The notes below the pieces were generated by a model. The model had not been told where the DNA came from and did not search any database. It saw only the letters and a program-made list of their open reading frames with translations. This document shows, piece by piece, positions 28,435 through 36,596 of a DNA stretch of 36,658 bases. Numbering within the stretch: position 1 is the first letter of the stretch; each line of letters opens with the position of its first letter. Origin of the DNA: Arthrobacter sp. Bi26 (lineage in GTDB: Bacteria; Actinomycetota; Actinomycetes; Actinomycetales; Micrococcaceae); NCBI RefSeq assembly GCF_918697925.1, contig NZ_CAKKMF010000052.1:1-36658 (forward strand). Reading direction: 5' to 3'. The translations under genes were made by a program, and so were the position numbers.

Positions 28435-28539
28435 GAGGGCCTCCTGGGCGTCGAGATGAGTGTGGTAACCCAAATCGATACCGGAGGCCCTCGCCCTTTA
28501 CATCACGCCACGCTGTTCACAACGTCCGTGGGAAATACA
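27464..28539 (-). mobile_element. IS481-family insertion sequence (1076 bp)
   Basis: Terminal inverted repeats 27464-27488 and 28515-28539 (25 bp, one mismatch; both ends begin TGTA) flank one transposase gene on the minus strand. A 6-bp duplication CCTAGG borders both ends. Near-perfect ends and duplication indicate a fairly recent insertion, although the transposase carries two inactivating changes. Confidence 0.92.
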
Positions 28540-28545
28540 CCTAGG
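28540..28545. repeat. target-site duplication, right copy
   Basis: CCTAGG, identical to 27458-27463. Confidence 0.85.
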
Positions 28546-28870
28546 TCGCCAGATAGGGCTGATAGGCCGACGGCAGGGCTGACCCGCCGTTGGCCGGTGC
28601 GGCTGCCGCGACGCTGCATTGATGCTGCGCTGCGCAAACGGTCGTGCGCAATCGGTCCTGTACGAACGCTCATTCTGTGGCGCAGCTAACACTGCAAAGT
28701 AGCTGCTGAAACTGCAGGCGGGGGACGAGTAGGCGGGTGGCTTGCGACCGTCATCGTGCTGGCGGGAGGCTGAAGTGCCCGGATTGACGGCGATTTCCGG
28801 GGCTGCGCCGTTCAGACGGCCGGGGATGCGGAACCTTCGCGGGCGTACGGCACGCGTCGGGACGGCCGAT

Positions 28871-28899
28871 TTGTGGAAGTGATAACTCTCGGGTAAAGT
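28871..28899 (+). promoter_or_regulatory. promoter of tRNA-Gln/tRNA-Glu
   Basis: TTGTGG (28871-28876) and TAAAGT (28894-28899) are exactly 17 bp apart, about 65 nt ahead of tRNA-Gln. Confidence 0.6.
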
Positions 28900-28930
28900 A
28901 ATTACTCGTGCTGAGGCGCCGGGAGCGAGG

Positions 28931-28944
28931 GTTTAGGCCTAAAC
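28931..28944. repeat. 14-bp palindrome upstream of tRNA-Gln
   Basis: GTTTAGGCCTAAAC is a perfect palindrome in the tRNA leader, downstream of the predicted transcription start. Confidence 0.6.
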
Positions 28945-28964
28945 ATCCGGACCGAATGTGCCAT

Positions 28965-29036
28965 TGGGATATGGTGTAATTGGCAACACTACGGTTTCTG
29001 GTACCGTCATTCTAGGTTCGAGTCCTGGTATCCCAG
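28965..29036 (+). tRNA. tRNA-Gln (anticodon CTG)
   Basis: Acceptor TGGGATA pairs with TATCCCA. The anticodon stem ACGGT/ACCGT encloses loop TTCTGGT with anticodon CTG (reads CAG). The T arm contains GGTTCGAGTCC. Discriminator G at 29036; CCA is not encoded. Length 72 nt. Confidence 0.94.
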
Positions 29037-29165
29037 CTTCGAAAATCTGCGGGTTTCCGCTGAATTTCGGAGGTTATGAATCGGCTGGTCCGATTTGAAA
29101 CCTTGGCCAAATGTATGAAACAATCATTTGGCTTGAATGGCAGAAGTGCTGTTCAGGAAGTACGC

Positions 29166-29241
29166 GGCCCCATCGTATAGCGGCCTAGTACGCTGCCCTC
29201 TCACGGCGGTAACGCGGGTTCGAATCCCGCTGGGGTCACCA
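29166..29241 (+). tRNA. tRNA-Glu (anticodon CTC)
   Basis: Acceptor GGCCCCA pairs with TGGGGTC (one G-T pair). The anticodon stem CTGCC/GGCGG encloses loop CTCTCAC, anticodon CTC (reads GAG). The T arm contains GGTTCGAATCC. Discriminator A and an encoded CCA, 76 nt. Probably transcribed with tRNA-Gln 129 nt upstream, ending at the terminator 3 nt downstream. Confidence 0.95.
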
Positions 29242-29244
29242 CGG

Positions 29245-29284
29245 AAACGGTCCCGGGCATCTGCCCGGGGCCGTTTTGCTTTTC
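29245..29284 (+). terminator. terminator after tRNA-Glu
   Basis: Stem from 29245-29259 with 29262-29276 (TGCCCGGG and CCGTTT arm, with one T-G pair) followed by a T-rich run TTTTGCTTTT. Confidence 0.85.
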
Positions 29285-29380
29285 CCTGGCCCTCGGATCC
29301 CCGTTACCCATTTCGCGTTGCGCATCGCTCAGTGGTTCCCCGTCAGCAGTGCCCCCCACAGACACCACGTGCTGAACTGG

Positions 29381-29386
29381 CATGAT
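29381..29386 (+). promoter_or_regulatory. -10 hexamer for leaderless GTPase gene
   Basis: CATGAT ends 6 nt before GTG 29393, with no ribosome-binding site. Confidence 0.35.
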
Positions 29387-29392
29387 GATGCT

Positions 29393-31144
29393 GTGAGCTC
29401 CCATGAAACCGTCCCCGAGGCCGCATCCGGCGTCGCGCTCCTTGACGCAGTGCGGCAGGACCTTGCGACAATCCGGCTGCCGCTCGCTCTGCCCGGGGCG
29501 GACCAAATGCGCCAGGAGCTGCGGAAGGCAGTGGCTCAGCTCGATGACTACATCCTGCCCCGGTACCGCAGCCTCGACGCGCCCCTGCTGGCTGTGGTGG
29601 GCGGTTCTACAGGGGCCGGGAAGTCCACCCTGGTCAACGCGCTGGTAGGCCACCCCGTCACGCGGGCCGGCGCGATCCGCCCCACCACACGCCAGCCCAT
29701 CCTGCTGCACCATCCCGGGGACGGCGCCTGGTTTGAGGGCCAGCGGGTGTTGCCGGCCCTGGGCCGCATCCGGGGTACCTACACCGGCAGTCAGCCCTTG
29801 ACCCCCGCCGATCCCGTTCCGCACTCCGGCCCGGTGACGTCGCTCGTCCTGGTCGCCGACGCCGCGGTCCCGCCCGGAATCGCCCTCGTTGACGCGCCCG
29901 ACGTCGACTCCATTTCCGAGAACAACCGTCAGCTGGCCGGGCAGTTGCTCGCCGCCGCCGATCTCTGGGTGTTTGTCACCACTGCCAACCGCTACGCCGA
30001 CGCCGTGCCCTGGCGCCTGCTCCTGGATGCGGCCTCCCGCGACATCATGGTGGCCGTGGTGCTGGACCGGGTGCCGCCCGCGGCGGAGGCGGAAATCAGC
30101 GCGGATCTGCAGGCGATGCTCAGCCGGGAAGGCCTCGGTGCAGCCCGGATGTTCGTGGTGCCGGAGCTGTCATTGGATGCCGCAGGGATGCTTCCTGCGG
30201 CGGCCGTGGAGCCGCTGCGTGTTTGGCTCGGCAAGCTGGCAGGGAACGCCGCCGGTCGGGCGGAGATTGCCCGGCGCACCGTCAACGGCACCCTCGTCGC
30301 ACTCGCCCACCGCGTCGAAGCGGCGGAGCGGGCGCTGTCCGAACAGCAGCACGCAGCCGATGTTCTCGTAGCCGACGCCCGCAATGCGTATGACGACGCC
30401 GTGGCCAGGATCCTCGAAGCCACCCGCGATGGCGCGCTGTTGCGCGGCGAAGTGTTGGCGCGGTGGCAGGACTTCGTCGGGACAGGGGAGTTCTTCCGCG
30501 CCATGGAACAGAACATTGGACGCTTCCGGGACCGTGTGGGCGCGTTCTTCCGGGGCGAACCGGAGCCTGCGGTCAGGGTGGAAACCGCGATCGAAACAGG
30601 ACTGCAGGCCGTCATCGTCGATCAAGCCGCCAAGGCCGCGGAGCACACCGACCAGCGCTGGCGTTCGGATCCCGCGGGCAGGCAGTTGCTGGGCACCGAC
30701 GATCCCTCGGGTGCATCCGAGGGCTTCGCGGACGCTGTGGCGGCCGAGATCCGCGCCTGGCAGGGAAGCCTGATGGAACTCATCCGCACCGAAGGCCAAG
30801 GCAAGCGCACCCAGGCCCGCTGGTTGTCCTTCGGCATCAACGGCCTCGGCGCGGCGCTCATGATCGTGGTGTTCTCCATGACCGCGGGCCTGACCGGGCT
30901 CGAAATCGGCGTCGCCGGCGGCACCGCCGTCGTGGGCCAGCGCCTCCTGGAGGCAGTGTTCGGGGAGGATGCCGTCCGCCGGCTTGCCCGGACCGCGCGC
31001 GAAGACCTGCATCTGCGTTGCCAGAGCCTGCTGGCGGCGGAGTGCCGGCGGTTCTTGACCCGGCTGGACGTCGACGGCGGCGTGCAGCCCTTAGCCATTG
31101 CCGGGCGTGCGGCGGCACTGCGCCGGCTGGCGGCCACGGCATGA
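29393..31144 (+). CDS. dynamin-like membrane GTPase, first of a pair
   Basis: The 583-residue protein has an N-terminal GTPase domain: P-loop GGSTGAGKSTLVNALVG (about 70-86), switch I region IRPTTRQPILL, and G3 LVDAPDVDS (about 165). The usual G4 N/TKxD is replaced by VVLDRVP, which may weaken guanine specificity. A long helical region follows, then a hydrophobic hairpin near 481-522 (GLGAALMIVVFSMTAG and GVAGGTAVVG), the layout of bacterial dynamin-like proteins with a membrane-inserting loop. GTG 29393 fits the -10; a longer frame runs back over the tRNA terminator and is rejected. The next gene overlaps its stop by 4 nt (ATGA), so the two are a coupled pair. Related pairs act in membrane remodelling or division; the role here is inferred. 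Confidence 0.78.
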   Translation: MSSHETVPEAASGVALLDAVRQDLATIRLPLALPGADQMRQELRKAVAQLDDYILPRYRSLDAPLLAVVGGSTGAGKSTLVNALVGHPVTRAGAIRPTTRQPILLHHPGDGAWFEGQRVLPALGRIRGTYTGSQPLTPADPVPHSGPVTSLVLVADAAVPPGIALVDAPDVDSISENNRQLAGQLLAAADLWVFVTTANRYADAVPWRLLLDAASRDIMVAVVLDRVPPAAEAEISADLQAMLSREGLGAARMFVVPELSLDAAGMLPAAAVEPLRVWLGKLAGNAAGRAEIARRTVNGTLVALAHRVEAAERALSEQQHAADVLVADARNAYDDAVARILEATRDGALLRGEVLARWQDFVGTGEFFRAMEQNIGRFRDRVGAFFRGEPEPAVRVETAIETGLQAVIVDQAAKAAEHTDQRWRSDPAGRQLLGTDDPSGASEGFADAVAAEIRAWQGSLMELIRTEGQGKRTQARWLSFGINGLGAALMIVVFSMTAGLTGLEIGVAGGTAVVGQRLLEAVFGEDAVRRLARTAREDLHLRCQSLLAAECRRFLTRLDVDGGVQPLAIAGRAAALRRLAATA

Positions 31145-32790
31145 GCCGTCTTGGCGCCGCCCGCGAGACATCCCAGCTCGATCGCAGGCTTGCGGCGCTC
31201 AACAGCGCCAGGGAGCTCGCGTCCGGAGCTCTCCCGCAGGAGGCTCTGGACCCGGTGTTGCAGGTGCTGGACCGCGCGAGTTCGCGGCGGGCGCTGTCCG
31301 GAGACCACACCGTGGTGGGGTTTTTTGGTGCCACCGGCAGCGGCAAGTCATCGCTCTTCAACGCCGTCAGCGGGGAGGAGATCGCGACGGCGGCCGTGCG
31401 CCGACCGACCACCACCGAGCCGCTGGCGGGCATCTGGGGCGTCCAGGGCAGCGAGGCGCTGCTGGATTGGCTGGAGGTACGGAAGCGCCATGCCGCGGGC
31501 CCGGTTCAAGGGTTCGCCGACGACGGCACCGGGCTGATCCTGCTGGACCTGCCCGACTTTGACTCGACGAGGGCGGCCAACCGGGAGATCGTGCAGCGGA
31601 TGGTGGGGCTCGTGGACGTCCTCGTCTGGGTCCTCGATCCGCAGAAGTACGCCGACGCCGCCGTGCACGACGACTTCCTGGCACCGCTGTCCTCGCACGG
31701 AGCCGTAACGATCGTTGTGCTCAACCAGATCGACAGGCTCCCGGAACACGAGGTCCGGCCGGTCCTGGAATCCCTCAAAGACATCCTGGCGCGCGACGGG
31801 CTGGGCAAGATTCAGGTCCACGCAGCTTCCGCGGTGCTTGGGACGGGGGTAGACAAGGTCCGGGCCGTCATCCGCCAGGCAGCGGTGCAGCGGCAGGCAA
31901 TGTCACAGCGACTCGCGGCAGATGTTACGCAGGCCGCCGCCCGGCTTGCAGAGGCGTCAGGATTATCCGCCGGCGACCCGAAAGCGGCAGGTGGCGGGAT
32001 GGCGGCCGGAGCGACGAGCGCGTCCAAGGCACGGCTGGCCGGGGAGTTGGCCGTCGCCGCCAATGTGCCGCTGGTGGTCGACGCCGTCGCGCGGTCCTAC
32101 CGGTTGGAGGCCACCCGGCGTACGGGCTGGCCCGTGACCCGCTGGCTGGCCAGATTTCGGCCGGATCCGCTGCGGCGACTGAACCTGCGCCGCGAGGGAG
32201 CCAAGCCTGAGCTGAACCGGACCTCGCTTCCTCCCGCAGGGGCGCCGGAGCGGGCGCGGACCGATGCCGCCGTCCGGGAATTCGCCGAGGCGGCGTCCGC
32301 TGGTGCCCCCGGGCCGTGGCGGGCGGCCATCCGCGGCGCTGCCCGTGAAGGAAGTGACCGGCTGCCGGACGCTGTGGACCAGGCGATTGTCTCCACGGAC
32401 CTGTCCGCGGGCAGGAAGTCCTGGTGGTGGGGCGTGTTCAACACGGTTCAGTGGCTCGCCCTGGTGACGGCGCTGGCCGGGTTCGCTTGGCTCGGAGTCC
32501 TGGCCGCGCTGGGCTACTTGCAGCTGCCGGTGCCCGAGGTCCCGCGGGTCCAGGGGTGGCCGGTTCCGACCGTGATGATCGCCGGGGGAGTGCTGCTGGG
32601 CATCGTCCTGGCAATTGCGGCGCGGTTTATTGTCGGTGCCGCGGCGGCGTCACGGAGTGCCGTGGCAAGGAAGCGGCTGAAAGCCGCCGTCGCCGATGTC
32701 GCGGAGCGACTCGTGGTGGCGCCCGTGGAACGTGAGGTCAGCCGCCTGGCGAAGTTCACCGCCGCTCTGAAGGCCGCTGCGGGGCGCTAG
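31141..32790 (+). CDS. membrane GTPase, second of a pair (YfjP/dynamin-like)
   Basis: The 549-residue protein has a P-loop GATGSGKSSLFNAVSG (about 63-78), a switch I Thr in RRPTTTEPL, G3 LLDLPDFDS (about 134-142) and G4 NQID (about 195), so the GTPase core is complete, unlike its partner. Two strong transmembrane helices lie near 434-460 and 477-503, followed by a basic helical tail. The start ATG overlaps the stop of the first GTPase gene. The pair resembles side-by-side dynamin-like genes of actinobacteria (for example Streptomyces DynA/DynB in septation). I infer hetero-oligomer formation at the membrane; cargo and pathway are not visible. A convergent DUF1697 gene follows after 36 nt. Confidence 0.78.
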   Translation: MSRLGAARETSQLDRRLAALNSARELASGALPQEALDPVLQVLDRASSRRALSGDHTVVGFFGATGSGKSSLFNAVSGEEIATAAVRRPTTTEPLAGIWGVQGSEALLDWLEVRKRHAAGPVQGFADDGTGLILLDLPDFDSTRAANREIVQRMVGLVDVLVWVLDPQKYADAAVHDDFLAPLSSHGAVTIVVLNQIDRLPEHEVRPVLESLKDILARDGLGKIQVHAASAVLGTGVDKVRAVIRQAAVQRQAMSQRLAADVTQAAARLAEASGLSAGDPKAAGGGMAAGATSASKARLAGELAVAANVPLVVDAVARSYRLEATRRTGWPVTRWLARFRPDPLRRLNLRREGAKPELNRTSLPPAGAPERARTDAAVREFAEAASAGAPGPWRAAIRGAAREGSDRLPDAVDQAIVSTDLSAGRKSWWWGVFNTVQWLALVTALAGFAWLGVLAALGYLQLPVPEVPRVQGWPVPTVMIAGGVLLGIVLAIAARFIVGAAAASRSAVARKRLKAAVADVAERLVVAPVEREVSRLAKFTAALKAAAGR

Positions 32791-32826
32791 TGTGCCGCCT
32801 GTGCGGCTCGCCCGCTGGCCGCCGCG

Positions 32827-33363
32827 CTAAAGCCCGGCTGCGGCGTCGCGGACCTTGATCATGGTGCGGAGGTTGCGGGTGGTGGTGGCAGCCTTGTATT
32901 TGGCCTTCGAGGAAAGCTTGCTGAAAGGGCTGTCGAGGGTTCCGCCGGCGGGCGCTAGCCACGCCAGGGCCTCCGGGCCCAGCCGGGTGATCTGGGCCCC
33001 GTCCAGGCCGCTGCCTGACTCAAAGAGTTCCGAGAGCACAGCCTCCTCAGAGGCGAGCGTCAGGTACGTATGGGTGGACGCGTCGTCGGGCGGATAGGGG
33101 CAGGCCTCCACCAGGGCTGCCACGCGGGCCGCGGTCAGCACCACCACCCAGGCGTCGTAGCCGAAGGATTCCCTCAGGCACGCCTCGAACTCCTGCTTGA
33201 CTCCACCCGGATCCAGCTCGCTGGCCAGCACCACGTTGCCGCTTGCCAGCAGGGTCTTTACATCTGAAAACGGCCGCGAATTCAGTGCGCTCTTGAGATC
33301 GGCCATCTTGATATTGATGCCGCCCACGTTGATGCCCCGCAGGAACACCGCATAGCTGTTCAT
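32827..33363 (-). CDS. DUF1697 family protein
   Basis: The 178-residue protein begins YAVFLRGINVGG, the hallmark of DUF1697, and continues with MADLKSALNS, TLLASGNVVLAS and the family's C-terminal block SSKAKYKAATTTRNLRTMIKV. The family has an RNA/nucleotide-binding-like alpha/beta fold but no established function; proteins are small and cytoplasmic. ATG 33363 is chosen because TATGCT ends 6 nt upstream with no ribosome-binding site; GTG 33369 would add two residues. It lies downstream of iclR on the same strand. Confidence 0.85.
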   Translation of the reverse strand: MNSYAVFLRGINVGGINIKMADLKSALNSRPFSDVKTLLASGNVVLASELDPGGVKQEFEACLRESFGYDAWVVVLTAARVAALVEACPYPPDDASTHTYLTLASEEAVLSELFESGSGLDGAQITRLGPEALAWLAPAGGTLDSPFSKLSSKAKYKAATTTRNLRTMIKVRDAAAGL

Positions 33364-33369
33364 GGGCAC

Positions 33370-33375
33370 AGCATA
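33370..33375 (-). promoter_or_regulatory. -10 hexamer for leaderless DUF1697 gene
   Basis: On the minus strand TATGCT ends 6 nt before ATG 33363, in the 13-nt gap after the iclR stop. Confidence 0.5.
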
Positions 33376-33376
33376 C

Positions 33377-34096
33377 TTAATCGTTGGTCTTGCGCAGCGC
33401 CTCAGTCAGGACACGGCCGGCGTTGCAGACCACTTCGGCGTGCAGCCGCCCCGGCTGGCGGGTCAGGCGCTCGATCGGGCCGGAGATGGACACTGCGGCA
33501 ATCACGCGGCCGGACGGCCCGCGGACCGGTGCCGAAACGCTGGCGACCCCCGGCTCGCGTTCGCCCAGACTCTGGCCCCAGCCCCGGCGTCGTACTCCCG
33601 CCAGGACCGTGGGGGTGAAGCGGGCGGACTGGAGGCCTTCCAGGAGACGGTCGTGGTCCTCCCACGCCAGCAGCACCTGGGCGGCGGAGCCGGCCTTCAT
33701 CGACAGTTGGGTGCCAACGGGGATCGTATCGCGCAGGCCAATGGGGCGTTCGGCGGAGGCCACGCAGACGCGCCAGTCGCCCTGGCGGCGGAAGATCTGG
33801 GCGCTTTCGCCGGTGGCATCGCGCAGCTGCATGAGCACGGGGCCGGCGGAGGCGATGAGGCGGTCCTCGCCGGCTGCGGAGGCCAGCTCCACCAGGCGGC
33901 TCCCGAGCACGAAACGGCCCTGGATATCGCGGCTCACAAGCCTGTGGTGCACCAGGGCGAGGGCCAACCGGTGCACGGTGGGCCGGGCCAGTCCCGTAGC
34001 CGCCACCAGCTGCGCCAGGGTGGTGGGGCCGGCCTCAAGTGCGTCAAGCACATGGGCCGCTTTATCGATGACACCGACTCCACTAGAATTGTCCAT
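33377..34096 (-). CDS. IclR-family regulator, LtbR/NdgR type
   Basis: The 239-residue protein has an N-terminal winged HTH (TTLAQLVAATGLARPTVHRL at about 21-40) and a C-terminal IclR effector domain with GDWRVCVASAERPIGLRDTIPVG and GVASVSAPVRGPSGRVIAAVSISGP. Divergent placement from leuCD and its length match the LtbR/NdgR group, which controls leucine and branched-chain genes in corynebacteria, mycobacteria and streptomycetes. ATG 34096 (MDNSSGVGVIDK) is preferred; ATG 34117 would place coding sequence over the palindromic operator. The operator lies 16 bp upstream, so autoregulation is likely. Confidence 0.88.
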   Translation of the reverse strand: MDNSSGVGVIDKAAHVLDALEAGPTTLAQLVAATGLARPTVHRLALALVHHRLVSRDIQGRFVLGSRLVELASAAGEDRLIASAGPVLMQLRDATGESAQIFRRQGDWRVCVASAERPIGLRDTIPVGTQLSMKAGSAAQVLLAWEDHDRLLEGLQSARFTPTVLAGVRRRGWGQSLGEREPGVASVSAPVRGPSGRVIAAVSISGPIERLTRQPGRLHAEVVCNAGRVLTEALRKTND

Positions 34097-34111
34097 GTAA
34101 TGATATTGACG

Positions 34112-34126
34112 TCTCATTATCTGAGA
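34112..34126. promoter_or_regulatory. IclR operator between iclR and leuC
   Basis: TCTCA-TTATC-TGAGA is a perfect 5-bp inverted repeat with a 5-bp spacer, in the divergent gap between the regulator gene and leuC. It is the most symmetrical member of the motif set seen at ilvD, ilvB and leuB. Confidence 0.65.
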
Positions 34127-34182
34127 TGCAAGTCAACGCGCTGGCGTATTACTTGGCTGTGCTGGTTCAGTGGAGGCAGTAG
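34126..34182 (+). CDS. possible leuC leader peptide (18 aa)
   Basis: ATG 34126 to TAG 34182 encodes MQVNALAYYLAVLVQWRQ with three Leu and three Val. It begins on the last base of the operator and ends 43 nt before leuC. There is no ribosome-binding site, so it would be made only from a leaderless transcript. No terminator hairpin lies between it and leuC, so classical attenuation is not evident. It may be a chance frame. Confidence 0.3.
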   Translation: MQVNALAYYLAVLVQWRQ

Positions 34183-34225
34183 TCCGTAGGAACGCCAATA
34201 CTTACCGCAGTGAAGGGAGCAGGCC

Positions 34226-35680
34226 GTGGCAAAGACACTGGCCGAGAAAGTCTGGGACGCGCACGTAGTGCGCAAGGGGGACGGCGAAGGAGCCAACGCC
34301 CAGCCGGACCTCCTTTTCATCGACCTCCATCTGGTGCACGAGGTGACGTCGCCGCAGGCATTTGAAGGCCTGCGCCTCGCTGGCCGCAAGCTGCGCCGGC
34401 CGGACCTCACCATCGCCACCGAGGACCACAACACTCCCACGCTGGACATCGACAAGCCAATTGCCGATCTCACCAGCCGCACCCAGATCCAGACCCTGCG
34501 CAACAACTGCCAGGAGTTCGGCGTCCGCCTGCACTCCCTCGGCGACGCCGAGCAGGGAATCGTGCACGTGGTGGGCCCGCAGTTGGGCCTCACGCAGCCC
34601 GGCATGACCGTAGTCTGCGGCGACTCGCACACGTCAACCCACGGCGCCTTCGGAGCGCTGGCCATGGGCATCGGCACCTCCGAGGTGGAGCACGTCATGG
34701 CCACCCAGACGCTGTCCCTGAAGCCGTTCAAGACCATGGCCATCAATGTCGAGGGCACGCTGCGCCCCGGCGTGAGCGCCAAGGACATCATCCTGGCCGT
34801 CATCGCCAAGATCGGCACCGGCGGCGGACAGGGCTACGTGCTGGAGTACCGTGGCTCCGCCATCCGTGCGCTGTCCATGGAAGCCCGGATGACCATCTGC
34901 AACATGTCCATCGAGGCCGGCGCGCGCGCCGGGCTGGTGGCTCCGGACCAGACCACCTACGACTACATGTACGGGCGCCCGCATGCGCCCCAGGGCGCCG
35001 ACTGGGATGCCGCCGTCGAATACTGGAACACGCTGAGCACCGACGACGGCGCGGCGTTTGACGTCGAGGTGGACCTCGACGCCGACACCCTGGAGCCGTT
35101 CGTGACGTGGGGAACCAACCCGGGCCAGGGCGTGTCGCTGTCCGCCAAGGTTCCGTCGCCGGATGACTTCGGCGATGAAAACGCCAAGGCCGCCGCCGAA
35201 CGCGCCCTGCAGTACATGGGGCTTGAGGCCGGCACGCCTATGAAGGACATCCGGGTGGACACGGTGTTCCTGGGCTCCTGCACCAACTCCCGGATGGAGG
35301 ATCTCCGGGCCGCCGCTGACATCATCCGGGGCCGCACCAAGGATCCCGCGGTGCGCATGCTGGTGGTGCCAGGCTCCGCCCGCGTTCGGCTCGAGGCCGA
35401 AGCCGAGGGCCTGGACAAGGTCTTCAAGGACTTCGGTGCCGAGTGGCGCTTTGCCGGCTGCTCCATGTGCCTGGGCATGAACCCGGACCAGCTGGAGGTG
35501 GGGGAGCGCTGCGCCTCAACGTCCAACCGCAACTTCGAGGGGCGCCAGGGCAAGGGCGGCCGCACCCACCTTGTCTCGCCGGTAGTCGCGGCGGCCACGG
35601 CGGTCCGCGGCACGCTGAGCTCGCCGTCGGATCTGGACCCTGCTCCGGAGTCCGCGGCGGTCCGAGTCGACGCCGCGTAG
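34226..35680 (+). CDS. leuC: 3-isopropylmalate dehydratase, large subunit
   Basis: With LeuD this enzyme isomerises 2-isopropylmalate to 3-isopropylmalate using a [4Fe-4S] cluster. The 484-residue protein of the aconitase family has the cluster Cys residues in [14 protein letters not shown] and [14 protein letters not shown], the aconitase block [29 protein letters not shown], and a His pair in EDHNTPT. GTG 34226 has GAAGGGA 7 nt upstream. It is first in leuCD, divergent from iclR with the operator between. About 30 residues of Ala/Ser/Pro-rich tail end the protein, a common actinobacterial extension. Confidence 0.96.
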   Translation: MAKTLAEKVWDAHVVRKGDGEGANAQPDLLFIDLHLVHEVTSPQAFEGLRLAGRKLRRPDLTIATEDHNTPTLDIDKPIADLTSRTQIQTLRNNCQEFGVRLHSLGDAEQGIVHVVGPQLGLTQPGMTVVCGDSHTSTHGAFGALAMGIGTSEVEHVMATQTLSLKPFKTMAINVEGTLRPGVSAKDIILAVIAKIGTGGGQGYVLEYRGSAIRALSMEARMTICNMSIEAGARAGLVAPDQTTYDYMYGRPHAPQGADWDAAVEYWNTLSTDDGAAFDVEVDLDADTLEPFVTWGTNPGQGVSLSAKVPSPDDFGDENAKAAAERALQYMGLEAGTPMKDIRVDTVFLGSCTNSRMEDLRAAADIIRGRTKDPAVRMLVVPGSARVRLEAEAEGLDKVFKDFGAEWRFAGCSMCLGMNPDQLEVGERCASTSNRNFEGRQGKGGRTHLVSPVVAAATAVRGTLSSPSDLDPAPESAAVRVDAA

Positions 35681-35717
35681 TTCCTGCCCGGATCTGAAGC
35701 CCGGACCCACAGGCTCT

Positions 35718-35777
35718 ATTCACATAGCCCCCATCCGCACAGCCCGATCCATACAGCCCCCATCCATACAGTCCCCA
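35718..35777 (+). repeat. four short tandem repeats between leuC and leuD
   Basis: Units of 14-16 bp: ATTCACATAGCCCCC, ATCCGCACAGCCCG, ATCCATACAGCCCCC and ATCCATACAGTCCCCA, lying head to tail in the 107-bp intercistronic gap. The last ends at the leuD ribosome-binding site (AAGGAT). Confidence 0.8.
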
Positions 35778-35787
35778 AGGATCCGCC

Positions 35788-36390
35788 ATGGAAAAGTTCA
35801 CCACCCACACCGGAATCGGTGTCCCGCTGCGCCAGAGCAACGTCGACACGGACCAGATCATCCCCGCGGTGTACCTCAAGCGCATCACCCGGACGGGTTT
35901 TGAGGACGCGCTCTTCGCCGCGTGGCGCAAAGACCCGTCCTTCATCCTGAACCAGGCGCCGTTCAGCGCAGGATCCGTTCTGGTGGCCGGCCCCGACTTC
36001 GGCACGGGCTCGTCCCGCGAGCATGCCGTGTGGGCGTTGAAGGACTACGGCTTCAAGACGGTCCTGTCCTCCCGCTTTGCCGATATCTTCCGGGGCAACT
36101 CGGGCAAGCAGGGCCTGCTCGCCGCCGAGCTTGCCCAGGACGACATCGAGCTCATCTGGAAAGAACTCGAGAACGCCCCTGGCACCGAAGTTACGGTGGA
36201 TCTCGTGTCCAAGACCGTGCAGTGCGGCAACATTGTGGCGCCGTTCGAGATTGACGACTACACACGGTGGCGCCTGCTGGAAGGCCTGGACGACATTGGG
36301 CTGACCCTCAAGCACGAATCCGATATCACCGCGTACGAGGCGACCCGGCCTTCCTTCAAGCCCAAGACGCTGCCTGCCCGGTTGTCCTGA
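35788..36390 (+). CDS. leuD: 3-isopropylmalate dehydratase, small subunit
   Basis: The 200-residue swivel-domain partner of LeuC. Markers are [26 protein letters not shown] near the N-terminus and the substrate-binding [21 protein letters not shown] at about 70-90, followed by [24 protein letters not shown] lies just before ATG 35788. It is second in leuCD; a 107-bp repeat-bearing gap rather than the usual few bases separates it from leuC. Confidence 0.96.
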   Translation: MEKFTTHTGIGVPLRQSNVDTDQIIPAVYLKRITRTGFEDALFAAWRKDPSFILNQAPFSAGSVLVAGPDFGTGSSREHAVWALKDYGFKTVLSSRFADIFRGNSGKQGLLAAELAQDDIELIWKELENAPGTEVTVDLVSKTVQCGNIVAPFEIDDYTRWRLLEGLDDIGLTLKHESDITAYEATRPSFKPKTLPARLS

Positions 36391-36400
36391 GGCTCCAGAT

Positions 36401-36423
36401 CTGGGCTCCAACCTGGAGCCCAG
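36401..36423 (+). terminator. hairpin after leuD
   Basis: CTGGGCTCCA / TGGAGCCCAG, a perfect 10-bp stem with a 3-nt loop, 10 nt after the leuD stop. No T tract. Confidence 0.55.
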
Positions 36424-36458
36424 GACGGCAGGGTCTCGGGCAACCGCCAAGTGATGAC

Positions 36459-36495
36459 GTGCCGCCGTCGAGTCTTCAAGACTCGACGGCGGCAC
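36459..36495. terminator. 37-nt near-perfect palindrome
   Basis: Two 18-nt complementary arms around one central base (36477). It could end leuCD transcripts coming from the left and the insertion-sequence transcript coming from the right. The tail is only weakly T-rich. Confidence 0.55.
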
Positions 36496-36596
36496 TCGTC
36501 TTTGTGCGGGCTCATGTTCGCGCCTACACCCATTGCGCTAGGCTTTGTCGTGGCTCTCGGGCCGGCAAAGTCAACTGGTGGGAGCAACGCCGGGGT

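Larger units (their letters stand above)
28546..28964. other. gene-free stretch between IS481 and tRNA-Gln
   Basis: About 420 bp that was the original 3' flank of the esterase gene. No frame has a plausible start or recognisable product. It holds short direct and inverted words around GCTGC/CTGCAG (28600-28725), a promoter at 28871-28899 and a 14-bp palindrome at 28931-28944. Confidence 0.5.

Noticed and set aside
27684..28689. Plus-strand frames across the IS element (237 and 257 residues)
   Set aside because: Antisense to the transposase; no ribosome-binding site and no family resemblance.
29137..29385. 82-residue frame spanning tRNA-Glu
   Set aside because: It reads through the tRNA and its terminator, so it cannot be a real gene.
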